NCBI RefSeq assembly: GCF_000421225.1
Contig: NZ_ATWL01000001.1
Coordinates: 186,001 to 250,000 of the forward strand
Source of the DNA: Ruania albidiflava DSM 18029
GTDB lineage: Bacteria; Actinomycetota; Actinomycetes; Actinomycetales; Beutenbergiaceae
Direction of reading: 5' to 3'
DNA: 64,000 bases
Below the pieces are notes generated by a model. The model searched no databases, was not told the DNA's origin, and saw only the letters and a list, made by a program, of their open reading frames with translations. Positions 25,680-34,189 of this stretch are shown here, in pieces; positions within the stretch are counted from its first letter, which is position 1, and each line of letters begins with the position of its first letter. The position numbers and the translations under genes are program-made.

Positions 25680-28301
25680 ATGAACAAGGTCGCCGGAGTG
25701 CGGGACACCGACCGGTACGTGCTCGACCTGACCGGGCTGCGACATGCGGACCTGCCGCTGGTCGGTGGCAAGGCGGCGGGTCTGGGTGAGCTCACCCAGG
25801 TGGACGGCGCGCACGTGCCTGCCGGGTTCTGCGTCACCACCGCCGTGTTCCAGCAGGTGACGGCACGGGCGGGCTGGTTCGCGGACCTGCTCGGCCGCCT
25901 CGAGGCGCTGGCACCCGAGGATGGTGAGAGCATCCGGGCAGTGGCGGGCCAGCTGCGCCGCCAGATCGAACGGGCGCAGATCGCTGCCGCGGCCGCCGCG
26001 CAGGTCGTGGCACGACTGCGCGCGTTCCCGGCCGGCACGGCGTTCGCGGTCCGGTCCAGCGCGACCGCTGAGGACCTGCCGTGGGCCTCGTTCGCCGGGC
26101 AGCAGGACAGCTTCCTGAACGTGATCGGCACAGAGGCGGTGCTGCACCGGATCCGGTCCTGCTGGGCGTCGCTGTTCACCGAGCGGGCGGTGGCCTACCG
26201 GGTGCGTCACGGTATCGACCATCGAGCCGCGCAGATGGCGGTGGTGGTGCAACAGATGCTCGCACCGGAGGCCTCCGGTGTGCTGTTCACCGCCGACCCG
26301 ATGACCGGAAACCGCACGGTGACCCAGGTGGAGGCCACGTTGGGCCTGGGGGAGGCGCTGGTATCCGGGCAGGTCGACCCGGACTCCTACCGCGTGAGCG
26401 ATGCCCAGGTGGTCGACCGGAGGGTGACCCGGAAGACCACGGCGAGCTACGCCGTCGGCAGTGGCGGCACACGGCCACAGACGGTTCCCGTGCACCAACA
26501 GGACGCACCGGTGCTGACCGAGGCGCAGGTGCTGGCGTTGGTCGGCCTGGGCCGGCGGGTCGAGGCCCACTTCGGGCGGCCGCAGGACATCGAGTGGTGC
26601 CTGGTCGCCGGCGCCTTCCACCTGGTGCAGTCCCGGCCGATCACCACGCTGTTCCCGGTCCCAGCCGCGCAGGAGGTGGGCAACCGGGTATACCTGTCAG
26701 TCGGCCATCAGCAGATGATGACCGAGGCGATCAGACCGCTGGGGATCTCGTTCTGGCAGCTGACCACACCGCGCCCGATGGCGGTGGCCGGTGGTCGGTT
26801 GTTCGTCGATGTGACAGAGCGGCTCGGCTCTCCGGCAGCGCGCGAGGGGCTGTTGGCGGACATGGGCCGCTCCGACCCGTTGATGGGCGATGCGCTGGAG
26901 ACCGTGCTGGCCCGGGAGGGCTACCTGCCGGAGGGGAACGATCCGGTGCCGCCGGCACCGCACCGGGCTGAGGCCGCCGAGCTGCCGGACGCTGACCCGG
27001 CGCTGGTCAGCGCCCTCGTGCACAGCTCGCAGGCCTCGCTCGCGGGGCTGGCCGAGCAGCTCGCCGGAGTGAGCGGACCGACGGTGTTCGCAGCGATCCG
27101 TGCGGACCTGCCAGAGCTCCGGCAGCAGCTGTTCAACGCCGACAGCATGCGGGTGATCATGGCCGGGATGACCGCCGCCTGGTGGTTGAACGAGCAGCTG
27201 GCCGACTGGCTGGGGGAGGTGAACCCGGCGGACACGCTCACCCGGTCGGTGCCGGACAACATCACCTCCCAGATGGGGCTGGCGCTGCTGGACGTGGCTG
27301 ACGTGGTTCGCCAGCACCCGCAGGTGGTGGCGTTCCTGCACGAGACCGACGACCCCGGCTTCCTCCACCGGCTCGACCAGCTGCCCGGCGGGGACCAGGC
27401 ACGTGCTGCGATCGAGGGTTACCTGGACCAGTACGGGATGCGCTGCGTGGGGGAGATCGACATCACCAGGCCGCGGTGGGTCGAGCAGCCGACTGCTCTG
27501 CTGCCGGCGCTGCTGGGCCATGTGGACACCGCTGCGCCGGGGGAGGGGCGGCGCCGGTTCGCCGAGGGGGTGCGGGCAGCCCAGGCGAAGGAGCAGGAGC
27601 TGCTCACCGCGGTGCGCGCCCTGCCGGGCGGCGCGGCGAAGGCGGCGGAGACGAAGCGGATGATCGATCGGCTACGCGCGTTCACCGGCTACCGGGAGTA
27701 TCCGAAGTACGCGATGGTCAGCCGCTACCTGCTCTACAAGCGGGCGCTGCTGGCCGAGGCGCGTTCGTTGGCCGACGAGGGGGTGCTGGCCGAGCCCGAG
27801 GAGGTGTTCTTCCTGACGTTCGACGAGCTCGCTGAGGCGGTCCGCACCCGCCAGGTGGACCGGGAGGCCATCGACCGCCGAGCACGTGAGCACGAGGAGC
27901 ACCGCGCGCTCGTGCCACCGCGGGTGCTCACCTCCGACGGTGAGGCGGTCGTGGGTCGGTATCGGCGCGAGTCGGTCCCGGACGGCGCGCTGGCGGGCCT
28001 GCCGGTCTCTGCCGGTGTGGTGCAGGGGCGGGCGCGGGTGGTGCACGATGTCGCCGATGCCGAGCTGGCCCCTGGCGACATCCTGGTCACCACCAGCACG
28101 GACCCGAGCTGGTCGCCGCTGTTCGTGACGATCGCCGGGCTGGTCACCGAGGTGGGCGGGATGATGACCCACGGTGCGGTGGTCGCCCGCGAGTACGGAC
28201 TGGTCGCGGTGGTGGGCGTGCCGGGTGCCACGCAGCAGATCCGCGACGGCGACCAGGTCCGGGTGGATGGCACGCGCGGGTGGGTGCAGGTGCTGTCCTG
28301 A
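25680..28301 (+). CDS. rph: rifampin phosphotransferase
   Basis: 873-residue, three-domain enzyme that inactivates rifamycins by ATP-driven phosphorylation of the ansa chain. The ATP-binding domain comes first (PLVGGKAAGLGEL, FAVRSSATAEDLPWASFAGQ, GVLFTADPMTGN, DIEWCLVAGAFHLVQSRPIT). The rifampin-binding domain is in the middle, and the swivelling His domain at the end has GGMMTHGAVVAREYGL with the phospho-carrier His831. Length fits Rph (about 865 aa) rather than PEP synthase. ATG 25680 follows GGAGGGGGAA; the longer frame would run through the regulatory element. A near-perfect RAE upstream supports this identity over a metabolic dikinase. Confidence 0.92.
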   Translation: MNKVAGVRDTDRYVLDLTGLRHADLPLVGGKAAGLGELTQVDGAHVPAGFCVTTAVFQQVTARAGWFADLLGRLEALAPEDGESIRAVAGQLRRQIERAQIAAAAAAQVVARLRAFPAGTAFAVRSSATAEDLPWASFAGQQDSFLNVIGTEAVLHRIRSCWASLFTERAVAYRVRHGIDHRAAQMAVVVQQMLAPEASGVLFTADPMTGNRTVTQVEATLGLGEALVSGQVDPDSYRVSDAQVVDRRVTRKTTASYAVGSGGTRPQTVPVHQQDAPVLTEAQVLALVGLGRRVEAHFGRPQDIEWCLVAGAFHLVQSRPITTLFPVPAAQEVGNRVYLSVGHQQMMTEAIRPLGISFWQLTTPRPMAVAGGRLFVDVTERLGSPAAREGLLADMGRSDPLMGDALETVLAREGYLPEGNDPVPPAPHRAEAAELPDADPALVSALVHSSQASLAGLAEQLAGVSGPTVFAAIRADLPELRQQLFNADSMRVIMAGMTAAWWLNEQLADWLGEVNPADTLTRSVPDNITSQMGLALLDVADVVRQHPQVVAFLHETDDPGFLHRLDQLPGGDQARAAIEGYLDQYGMRCVGEIDITRPRWVEQPTALLPALLGHVDTAAPGEGRRRFAEGVRAAQAKEQELLTAVRALPGGAAKAAETKRMIDRLRAFTGYREYPKYAMVSRYLLYKRALLAEARSLADEGVLAEPEEVFFLTFDELAEAVRTRQVDREAIDRRAREHEEHRALVPPRVLTSDGEAVVGRYRRESVPDGALAGLPVSAGVVQGRARVVHDVADAELAPGDILVTTSTDPSWSPLFVTIAGLVTEVGGMMTHGAVVAREYGLVAVVGVPGATQQIRDGDQVRVDGTRGWVQVLS

Positions 28302-28316
28302 TCTGGGGCCGCGGAC

Positions 28317-28841
28317 TCAGTCGGCCTGCTCGGTGAGGAGTTCGTCGGTGACGCGACCGCCGTCCTGACGAGGCCGGATGAGGCGGTCCAGGTCGAATCC
28401 CTGCCGGGTGGCCTCGGCGAGGAACTCCCGCTCGATGCCGCCTTCGACGTGCGGCGTCCGGGAAAGGAACCAGAGGTTGGCCCGGTCAGGGGTGCCGACC
28501 AAGGCGTGCTGGTACTGCTCGTCGAGCTTGAGGACCCAATAGTCGCCCTTGGTGAACGGGATCCAGCGCAGCAGCTCGGGCAGGAAGGTGACCTCCAGCT
28601 GGGCGGGGGAGTCGCCGGCAGGTGTGGCCCGGCCGAGGGCCTGGGTGGGTTGGCCGTCGGCGTCGAAGCAGCGGTTGTCCACCTGGATAGAGCCGTCCTC
28701 GTTCAGGGCGTAGCTGGCGGTCACGTTGCTGGCGGCGTCGTCCTCGTAGCGCATCGGCAGGCGGGCGATCTCGTACCAGAGGCCGAGGTAGCGCTCCAGG
28801 TCGAGATGGTCGACGGCGGTCACATCAGTGGGGGAGGTCAT
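28317..28841 (-). CDS. bacterial lipocalin (Blc-type)
   Basis: 174 residues with the lipocalin signature YLGLWYEIARLPMRYE near the N terminus, the strand ASYALNEDGSIQVDNRC and the closing YQHALVGTPDRANLWFLSRTP. There is no signal peptide or lipobox, unlike outer-membrane Blc of Gram-negatives, so it is probably cytoplasmic. It would bind a lipid or other hydrophobic ligand. Convergent with rph, 15 nt apart. Confidence 0.87.
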   Translation of the reverse strand: MTSPTDVTAVDHLDLERYLGLWYEIARLPMRYEDDAASNVTASYALNEDGSIQVDNRCFDADGQPTQALGRATPAGDSPAQLEVTFLPELLRWIPFTKGDYWVLKLDEQYQHALVGTPDRANLWFLSRTPHVEGGIEREFLAEATRQGFDLDRLIRPRQDGGRVTDELLTEQAD

Positions 28842-28946
28842 AGGGGCCTCTCGTCGGAGGTGCTGGGAGTTCGACGGTAACCGGCGAGGTTCAGTGCGGC
28901 GACTCCAGACCCGGTCGGCCGCCCGGTACCTGCTGCCGTTGCTCGG

Positions 28947-29828
28947 TCAGTGGTCGAGCACGCGCTCGAGCGCGGCGTAACCGGCCGGCTCCCATGTCGG
29001 TTTTCCGCCCGGTAGTCTGTGTCGACCATTCTGTCCGACCTGGATGAGCGCGAGTGCGCGGAGAACGGCCCAGCCGCGAGCGCGGGTGACGAGCGCGTCG
29101 TCGGTGTGCGGGTAGGCCGCGAAGAAGGGCTCGGCGTCCCCGCGGGGGAGCAGCACCCAGGCGGCGGAGGCATCCCAGGCGGGGTCGCCGGCGCAAAGGT
29201 CACCGAAATCGAGCACACCGGCCAGACAGCCGGCTCGGGTGACGACGTTGGCCGGGTGCAGGTCACCGTGCAACCACAGGGGCGGTCCTGTCCAGGCGGG
29301 GGCGCCGACAGCCGCGGTCCAGAGATCGCGGAGCCGGTGTCTGTACGGATGGTCGGCGATCAGCTCGAACCATCCGTCCACGGGCCCTGCCTGGTCCAGC
29401 GGGAGCCCACGCGGCGGGTTCACCGGCGCGTCGACCGGTGCTGGGCGGTGCAAGGCGTCCAAGAACCGGGCGAGCACAGTGGCGGCGCCGGTGCTGGTGA
29501 CCGGGGCGCGGTCCGCGGGCTGACCCTCGACCCAGCGCACGATCGCCCAGGCCCGGTCGAACAGCTCGGACGGCGCACCCTGGCGGAGCGGCACCGGGAC
29601 TGGCAGGGGGAGGCCTGTGGCCAGGGTGGGCAGCCAGTCCTGCTCCTTCTGCAGCAGGCCCGGGGCCCGGTCGCTGACCGGCAGCCGCACAGCGAGCTGG
29701 TCACCGAGCCGCCACTGCCGGTTGTCCCAGCCGCCCTCGACCTCGGTGAGCGACAGGCCCGCCAGGTCTGGGTGCTGCTCCTGGAGCAGTGCACGTACGA
29801 GCGCTCGGTCGGGCACGACCTGGGTCAT
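28947..29828 (-). CDS. APH-family phosphotransferase
   Basis: 293-residue kinase-like protein of the aminoglycoside phosphotransferase / choline kinase fold: EVEGGWDNRQWRLGDQLAVR (P-loop region), WVEGQPAD, the catalytic loop LWLHGDLHPANVV and the metal-binding GVLDFGDLCAGDPAWD. The substrate could be an aminoglycoside, macrolide or a cell metabolite. Close to rph, but the family is common on chromosomes, so resistance is not shown. Start at the ATG with CGGAGCC upstream. Divergent from the acyltransferase. Confidence 0.83.
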   Translation of the reverse strand: MTQVVPDRALVRALLQEQHPDLAGLSLTEVEGGWDNRQWRLGDQLAVRLPVSDRAPGLLQKEQDWLPTLATGLPLPVPVPLRQGAPSELFDRAWAIVRWVEGQPADRAPVTSTGAATVLARFLDALHRPAPVDAPVNPPRGLPLDQAGPVDGWFELIADHPYRHRLRDLWTAAVGAPAWTGPPLWLHGDLHPANVVTRAGCLAGVLDFGDLCAGDPAWDASAAWVLLPRGDAEPFFAAYPHTDDALVTRARGWAVLRALALIQVGQNGRHRLPGGKPTWEPAGYAALERVLDH

Positions 29829-29903
29829 CGGAGGCTCCGGTAGTGGACAGTGTGGCCCTATTTTATTGGCGGCCCGAGGAGGTCGTTGTGGCACAGTGGC
29901 GGC

Positions 29904-30968
29904 GTGCCGTCGACCTCCAGCGTGATCCCCTGGGTGACCTGGCTGCGGATCGTGACCATCTACGCCGTCGTGCTGGTGCACACGATGGGGGCCACTGTGG
30001 CGGACCCGACCTCGACGACGACTGTGAACGGTTGGGTGGCCCGGGCACTCGACCTGCCGCTGATGTGGGCGCTGCCGGTGTTCGTGATGCTCTCCGGCAC
30101 CCTCGCCCTGGACCCGGAGCGCTTCCGCGGAAGCGGCGACTACCTGCGCAAGCGCGCCCTGCGGCTGGTGCCCGCCACGCTGTTCTGGAACGCGGTCTAC
30201 GTCACTGACCTGGTGCTGACCACGCGAGGATGGGGCGAGGACTGGCGGGACGCCGTCGGCCTGGTGCTGGCCGGCGAGGTCGCTCCGCACCTGTACTTCT
30301 TCTGGATCGTGCTGGGCCTGTCCGTGCTCACCCCGGTGCTGATGCCCTGGATCGCGCAGACGGGGCGGCGGGCATGGTTCGTGGCAGCCGGCTGCGCCTG
30401 GCTGGTCCCGATCCTGTCGATGTTTCCCCTGTTGCCGGGCGGCGAGCGGCTGGGAGTGCACACCTCGGCGTGGACCTGGTGGGTGCCCTACCTGGGGGCC
30501 TACCTGATGGGGTGGGCGCTGCGCGGTGTGCGGCTGCCGCGCTGGGCCGTGCCGCCGGCGGGTGTGCTGATGGTGGCGCTGATGGCGCTGCTGACCTGGC
30601 AGTGGGAGAACCCGAGCGCGCCGGAGTGGTTGCAGCAGTGGTTCCCGGCGAACTACTACGGGCCGACGGTGGCCGTGCTGTCCTGTCTGGTGGTGCTGCT
30701 CGCGCAGACGTTCGTCCGGCCCGGGGGAGTGGGGACAGTGCTCACCCGGCCGGCCGTGATGCGGTTCGCCCAACCGGTCGCCGCCGCGACGTTGGGCATC
30801 TTCGCGATGCACTTCCTCATCCTGACCACCGCTGTGCGGCTCGGCGTGCTGGGGGAGCCAGTGGCGTCCTGGCCGGTGCTGCTGGTGCGGTTCGTGGTCG
30901 TGAGCGTGGTGACGACGCTGCTCGTGCTGGTGCTGCGGCGGGTGCCGGTGGTCCGGCGAGTGCTGTGA
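29904..30968 (+). CDS. acyltransferase-3 family membrane protein
   Basis: About 354 residues with ten hydrophobic segments. Family motifs: WLRIVTIYAVVLVHT (catalytic-type His), LPVFVMLSGTLAL, DYLRKRALRLVPATLFWNAV, and ending helices IFAMHFLILTTAVRLG. These enzymes O-acetylate surface sugars, peptidoglycan-linked polymers or antibiotics. GTG 29904 is preferred; CACAGT lies 6 nt before it, the same layout as at the WYL gene. The longer frame from 29850 starts in the AT-rich promoter region. Confidence 0.82.
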   Translation: MPSTSSVIPWVTWLRIVTIYAVVLVHTMGATVADPTSTTTVNGWVARALDLPLMWALPVFVMLSGTLALDPERFRGSGDYLRKRALRLVPATLFWNAVYVTDLVLTTRGWGEDWRDAVGLVLAGEVAPHLYFFWIVLGLSVLTPVLMPWIAQTGRRAWFVAAGCAWLVPILSMFPLLPGGERLGVHTSAWTWWVPYLGAYLMGWALRGVRLPRWAVPPAGVLMVALMALLTWQWENPSAPEWLQQWFPANYYGPTVAVLSCLVVLLAQTFVRPGGVGTVLTRPAVMRFAQPVAAATLGIFAMHFLILTTAVRLGVLGEPVASWPVLLVRFVVVSVVTTLLVLVLRRVPVVRRVL

Positions 30969-30981
30969 GTGGCGCGTCTGG

Positions 30982-31197
30982 TCAGGAATGGCCCGCTGCG
31001 TCGTCCTGGTGGCGCGCGTGCTCCTCGAGCTCGAGGGCGATGAAGCTGTCGATCATCGCGGTCCACACGTTCGTGACCACCGAGCGGGAGACGCCCTCAG
31101 CATCGGCGAGGGCCCTGAGGCGCTCCATCATCGCAGCGCGTCGGTCCGCGGCGCGCACCGCAGTCGCGTCGGACTTGAACTGCGCGGCCTCGAGCAC
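30982..31197 (-). pseudogene. truncated chorismate mutase (AroQ-type) gene
   Basis: 71 residues match the second part of an AroQ-type chorismate mutase: LEAAQFKSDATAVRAADRRA, then VSRSVVTNVWTAMIDSFIAL and ELEEHARH. The first helix, which carries one of the active-site arginines, is absent. Upstream in the same frame the sequence changes abruptly into nonsense, which is the antisense of a MazF remnant. The break falls at about 31197-31205. A short GTG-initiated protein could still be made, but without helix 1 the active site cannot form. Confidence 0.7.
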
Positions 31198-31203
31198 GAG
31201 CGG

Positions 31204-31443
31204 AGGCGTGGAGACCTCGTCACTGTCGCCGGTGGCGTCTACGAGGGCAAACCGCGGCCCGCGCTTGCTGCGCGTCGGGCTCCAGGCGTCCCGACGAGAT
31301 TGGGCTCGACCAGAATAGCTTCGTGATGATCGACAAGGTCACGACCATCCGACGCAGCAACGTGGGGGATCGGGCGGCTGGAGCAATCCACATTGGTCGA
31401 GATGGAGAGGCGGCTCCTCGTCTTTCTCGGATTCGGCGGGTAG
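31204..31443 (+). pseudogene. decayed MazF/PemK-type toxin gene
   Basis: The beginning encodes RRGDLVTVAGGVYEGKPRPA, the conserved N terminus of MazF-like endoribonuclease toxins. Then comes a shortened middle in a different frame. From about 31305 the frame reads GLDQNSFVMIDKVTTIRRSNVG and, after a shift at the GGGGG run near 31366, RLEQSTLVEMERRLLVFLGF followed by a stop (31441-31443). The start codon, the antitoxin and the central strands are lost. The left edge coincides with the break in the chorismate mutase gene. Confidence 0.72.
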
Positions 31444-31543
31444 GCTCACCACCCTGGCTGCCGGATCTGACTCGCTCCGCGATGGCTCCGATCTCAGCAC
31501 GGTCGCCCGTCGCGGCGCCCATCATTAGCCAGGAGAGCCGAGA

Positions 31544-32247
31544 ATGGATATTCGCACATATCCGAACTTCGTTTCCCGCAGATATGCCGACATGCGTGCG
31601 ACCTTTGGAAAGGCGCTGCTCGAAGGTAGACACAGCGTCGGACGCACGCCTCGCGACGGCGACGCGCCTTGGGGTGCCAGTCTCATAATCCGATTTTCCC
31701 ATCCGGTGGCCAAGCGCCTCGCGGAAGTGGCCGAGACCTGCTGCCGTGCCGCACGGGTCCGGTTCTACGATACCGAGCTGACGAGTTGCATATCACGGTA
31801 CGCAGTCTTGAGGGATACCGAGCGTACTCTCTAACCGAGGCACGACGTGAGGAACTTAGCTGCTACGTCACGGACTCCATCACTGGGGTATCGCCCTTCC
31901 AGATCCAGTTGCGCGGCCTATCTGGCGGCGGTGACTCTCTCTTCGCCTGCGGCTACGCCGAACCGGCACTCACCCAGATCCGTAACGCACTCCACTCTAG
32001 ACGTCACCAGATAGATTCCACCGGCCCAACAAGTCCCGACGCCACTCGCATCCGAGATACCGCTCACGCGTCATTGGTAGTCTTTCGCCAGCGATCCGAA
32101 GCCGAGCCAAATATCGCCACGATCCTCGATGACTACGCTGAGGTGGACTTTGGAACCCAGTTGGTGAGGGAACTTACACTCGTCGAGTACACCCCGAACA
32201 CATCATCGGTGGGAATGACTTCTTTAGCGACATTCGCCCTACAGTGA
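31544..32247 (+). pseudogene. 2H phosphoesterase-like gene with a frameshift
   Basis: From ATG 31544 (AGGAG upstream) the frame reads MDIRTYPNFVSRRYADMRA, GRHSVGRTPRDGDAPWGASL, then breaks near 31765-31780. The downstream frame continues LHITVRSLEGYRAYSL through HASLVVFRQRSEAEP to a stop at 32245-32247. HITV and HASL are spaced like the two H-x-[ST]-x motifs of the 2H phosphoesterase / 2'-5' RNA ligase superfamily. A single-base indel joins the parts into about 234 residues. The identity is moderately sure; a sequencing error or recent mutation could explain the break since the rest is intact. Confidence 0.6.
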
Positions 32248-32267
32248 TCGAAGCCTCAAGCAAGGTA

Positions 32268-32300
32268 TCGAGTCAGTGGCGCGGAGGGCCACTGACTCGA
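32268..32300 (+). terminator. hairpin terminator after the 2H phosphoesterase gene
   Basis: TCGAGTCAGTGGC (32268-32280) and GCCACTGACTCGA (32288-32300) are exact reverse complements with a 7-nt loop, starting 20 nt after the stop codon. No U-tract follows, as is common in high-GC actinobacteria. Confidence 0.72.
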
Positions 32301-32613
32301 GATCAACTGAGTGGTGCAGACCTGCGACTGGGTAGGAGCGGCGAGGCCGCGTCGTGATGCGTCGCGCGACGCGAGCCGCGGGCTGGGTTTTCCCGACCGC
32401 TAGGCCGATAGTAACCAGTGTGATCCCCATCGAGGATGAGTTGCGGTCTGAACGCGCCGACCTCAAGCAGGCTGCGCGCGGTGGAGTTGGTCGGGTTGCG
32501 GAACCCAACGCGGAGCCGCGCAGGTGCTCGAGCCTGCCGACAGCCACCTCACTACGTATGCGACATGCAGCGTGGCGATGACAACCCAACCGCTCTCCGG
32601 GGAAGATGGAGCG
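32301..32613. other. non-coding or decayed stretch in the island
   Basis: I find no gene with family resemblance here on either strand. Short open frames lack codon bias, and one minus-strand stretch (about 32340-32500) reads like protein (RPQLILDGDHTGYYRPS) without a start or recognisable domain. It may be a remnant of another lost gene. Confidence 0.4.
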
Positions 32614-33042
32614 ATGAACCGCAGCGATGACGTGCCCGCACGCGTCGCGCTGTTCTTCGGCTGGGCACGCTCACCGCTCTGGTACCGGACCGGGGAGCAG
32701 GTCGGGGACGTGGATCTGGACTCGCTGCCGATCTCCGCTGGTCTGCGCGAGCGACTCCGGCAGTGGAATGATCATGCCGACAGCATCCTGTCCTCCAACG
32801 CCTTCGAGTGGCCAGACGAGGCTACTGAGGCTCAGCACGTCGCCACCGGCTCAGCACTGGCTCAGGCGGTGCGCGACGAGCTCGGGACCGAGGTCATCTA
32901 TACACCTGACGGGAATGTCGACGAACCGATGCAGCGGTCAGTGCCGCCACAAGAACAAGCCGGGGAAGGTTGGTGTGCGTACGCACCGCTGAGCAGCTCG
33001 ACGTTCCGACCGCGGCGCCGGTGGCCCGAAGACCAATCCTGA
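32614..33042 (+). CDS. hypothetical protein, possibly truncated at the C terminus
   Basis: 142 residues from ATG 32614 with GGAG upstream. The first ~105 residues look like a genuine small actinobacterial protein (VALFFGWARSPLWYRTGEQV, DLDSLPISAGLRERLRQWND, ALAQAVRDELGTEVIYTPDG). The last ~35 residues are low-complexity and rich in Ser, Pro and Arg, as if the original end were lost and a random frame were read. No domain is recognised. It lies inside the decayed island. Confidence 0.5.
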   Translation: MNRSDDVPARVALFFGWARSPLWYRTGEQVGDVDLDSLPISAGLRERLRQWNDHADSILSSNAFEWPDEATEAQHVATGSALAQAVRDELGTEVIYTPDGNVDEPMQRSVPPQEQAGEGWCAYAPLSSSTFRPRRRWPEDQS

Positions 33043-33461
33043 GAGCAAGGCGGCTGGGCGGGACTGGGCAGTAGTTATGTCAGGACTTGACCGGTCGCGC
33101 CAGCCACCCGCGGCAGGGCGTCGGAGCACGTCACCTGGCTGTTGCAGCCTGCGCACCCAGGGACACCCGACGACGACCTATCCGCCAACGACAGCCGCCC
33201 GGCATCTCAGCAGCCGCTAGCGTTTTCTCAGGCACAGCACGTCCTGCGTGCCGCAACCCACCAGAGCACTGGGCACGAGCACACCACCGGGCACCATCGC
33301 AACACTCTCCCGAGAAGGCGCCTATCGCCGATAATGTACATTATGTCATTCTGTGCTCCGCGTATTGCATCAGATGAATCACCCCTTCCCCCAGCCGGCC
33401 TCCAGCAGGTGCGCCCCCTGGCGAGGCTGTGACCTGCACCGCGGCGGCTCACATCTGCCCG
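33043..33461. other. gene-free stretch with an AT-rich palindrome
   Basis: About 420 nt without a supportable gene. The only clear structure is the perfect 14-bp palindrome ATAATGTACATTAT at 33331-33344, set in unusually AT-rich surroundings for this genome. Open frames on the plus strand (for example 33142-33432) have no bias or similarity. Confidence 0.45.
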
Positions 33462-33783
33462 TCACTCGAACGGGTTGACGATCCGCACGCCCCGTAGCTC
33501 ACTTCCGGTGGCCAGGTCCTCGGTGTCGACGCGGCACGACGCACCAACGGCGCATCTGCCGACATCACCGGAAGATCTATCACCTCCAGGCTCGCTTCGG
33601 CGTCCGCCCTCGTCCGCCCGAGCTTGCGCGTCAGGACCGTGTGCAGCTCGATCATCACCTGGGTGCTGATACCGCGTCGGCTGCCCGATCAAGAAACACT
33701 TCCCGGGGCACGTGCCTGCTTCTCCGGGACGCCATCATCGAATTGGTATGCAAGAACACGTTCGTGTCGAGGAACGTCGTCAC
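33462..33783 (-). pseudogene. decayed VapC (PIN-domain) toxin gene
   Basis: The gene opens VTTFLDTNVFLHTNS, with the first PIN-domain Asp. The frame then breaks; a second frame gives VMIELHTVLTRKLGRTRAD and VIDLPVMSADAPLVRRA, and a third gives TEDLATGSELRGVRIVNPFE before the stop at 33462-33464. So the ends of a PIN ribonuclease are recognisable but the middle is shortened and two frameshifts are present. It overlaps the antitoxin remnant by GTGA, the usual vapBC arrangement. Confidence 0.75.
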
Positions 33784-34036
33784 CGGCCGGTCCCCAGGCG
33801 CTCGTCATAGAGCTCCGCACGCGACCACCCGCGCCCGCTGCTGGTGCCGGCCAGCCTGGTCGAGAGCTCCACGAAATTTTCAGCAGCCACCTGCCGCCGT
33901 TCCCGTTCCTCATCGACGCCCGCGTACTCCCGGAGTCGTTCGGCGAGGTACTGGTTCACCGACTCCCCCGCTCCAGCGCCCGGATCCGAGCGCGCCTGAG
34001 CGTCTCGTCATCAGTCACGACCGTCAAGTTCGCCAC
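33780..34036 (-). pseudogene. VapB-type antitoxin gene with a frameshift
   Basis: From GTG 34036 the frame reads VANLTVVTDDETLRRARIRA then LERGSR and stops. In the next frame the protein continues SVNQYLAERLREYAGVDEER, SSGRGWSRAELYDERLG to a stop at 33780-33782. This is a ribbon-helix-helix VapB-like antitoxin interrupted by one base at a poly-G run. TACATT on the minus strand (34048-34043) ends 6 nt before the GTG, so the old promoter is still visible. Confidence 0.75.
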
Positions 34037-34189
34037 ATGTTTAATGTAGCACTGGACCCGTGCTCCACGGATCGTGTCGATCCGGAGGAGACGGCGCCGC
34101 TCGAAGGCGGCAACGTCGTCCTCGAGCTACCCCGAACCGGTCGGTCTCCTCACTCGACGGCGCAGCTCACCTCGTGACAGGCTCTGGCC

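Noticed and set aside
24552-26621. 689-residue minus-strand open frame opposite rph
   Set aside because: It mirrors the codon structure of rph and the acetyltransferase on the other strand and has no recognisable domain; typical antisense shadow in high-GC DNA.
28947-29828. Specific aminoglycoside-resistance kinase
   Set aside because: Only general APH-fold motifs are visible; many such proteins have housekeeping substrates, so no resistance gene name is given.
33142-33432. 96-residue plus-strand open frame in the island
   Set aside because: No ribosome site, no similarity and random composition; treated as non-coding.
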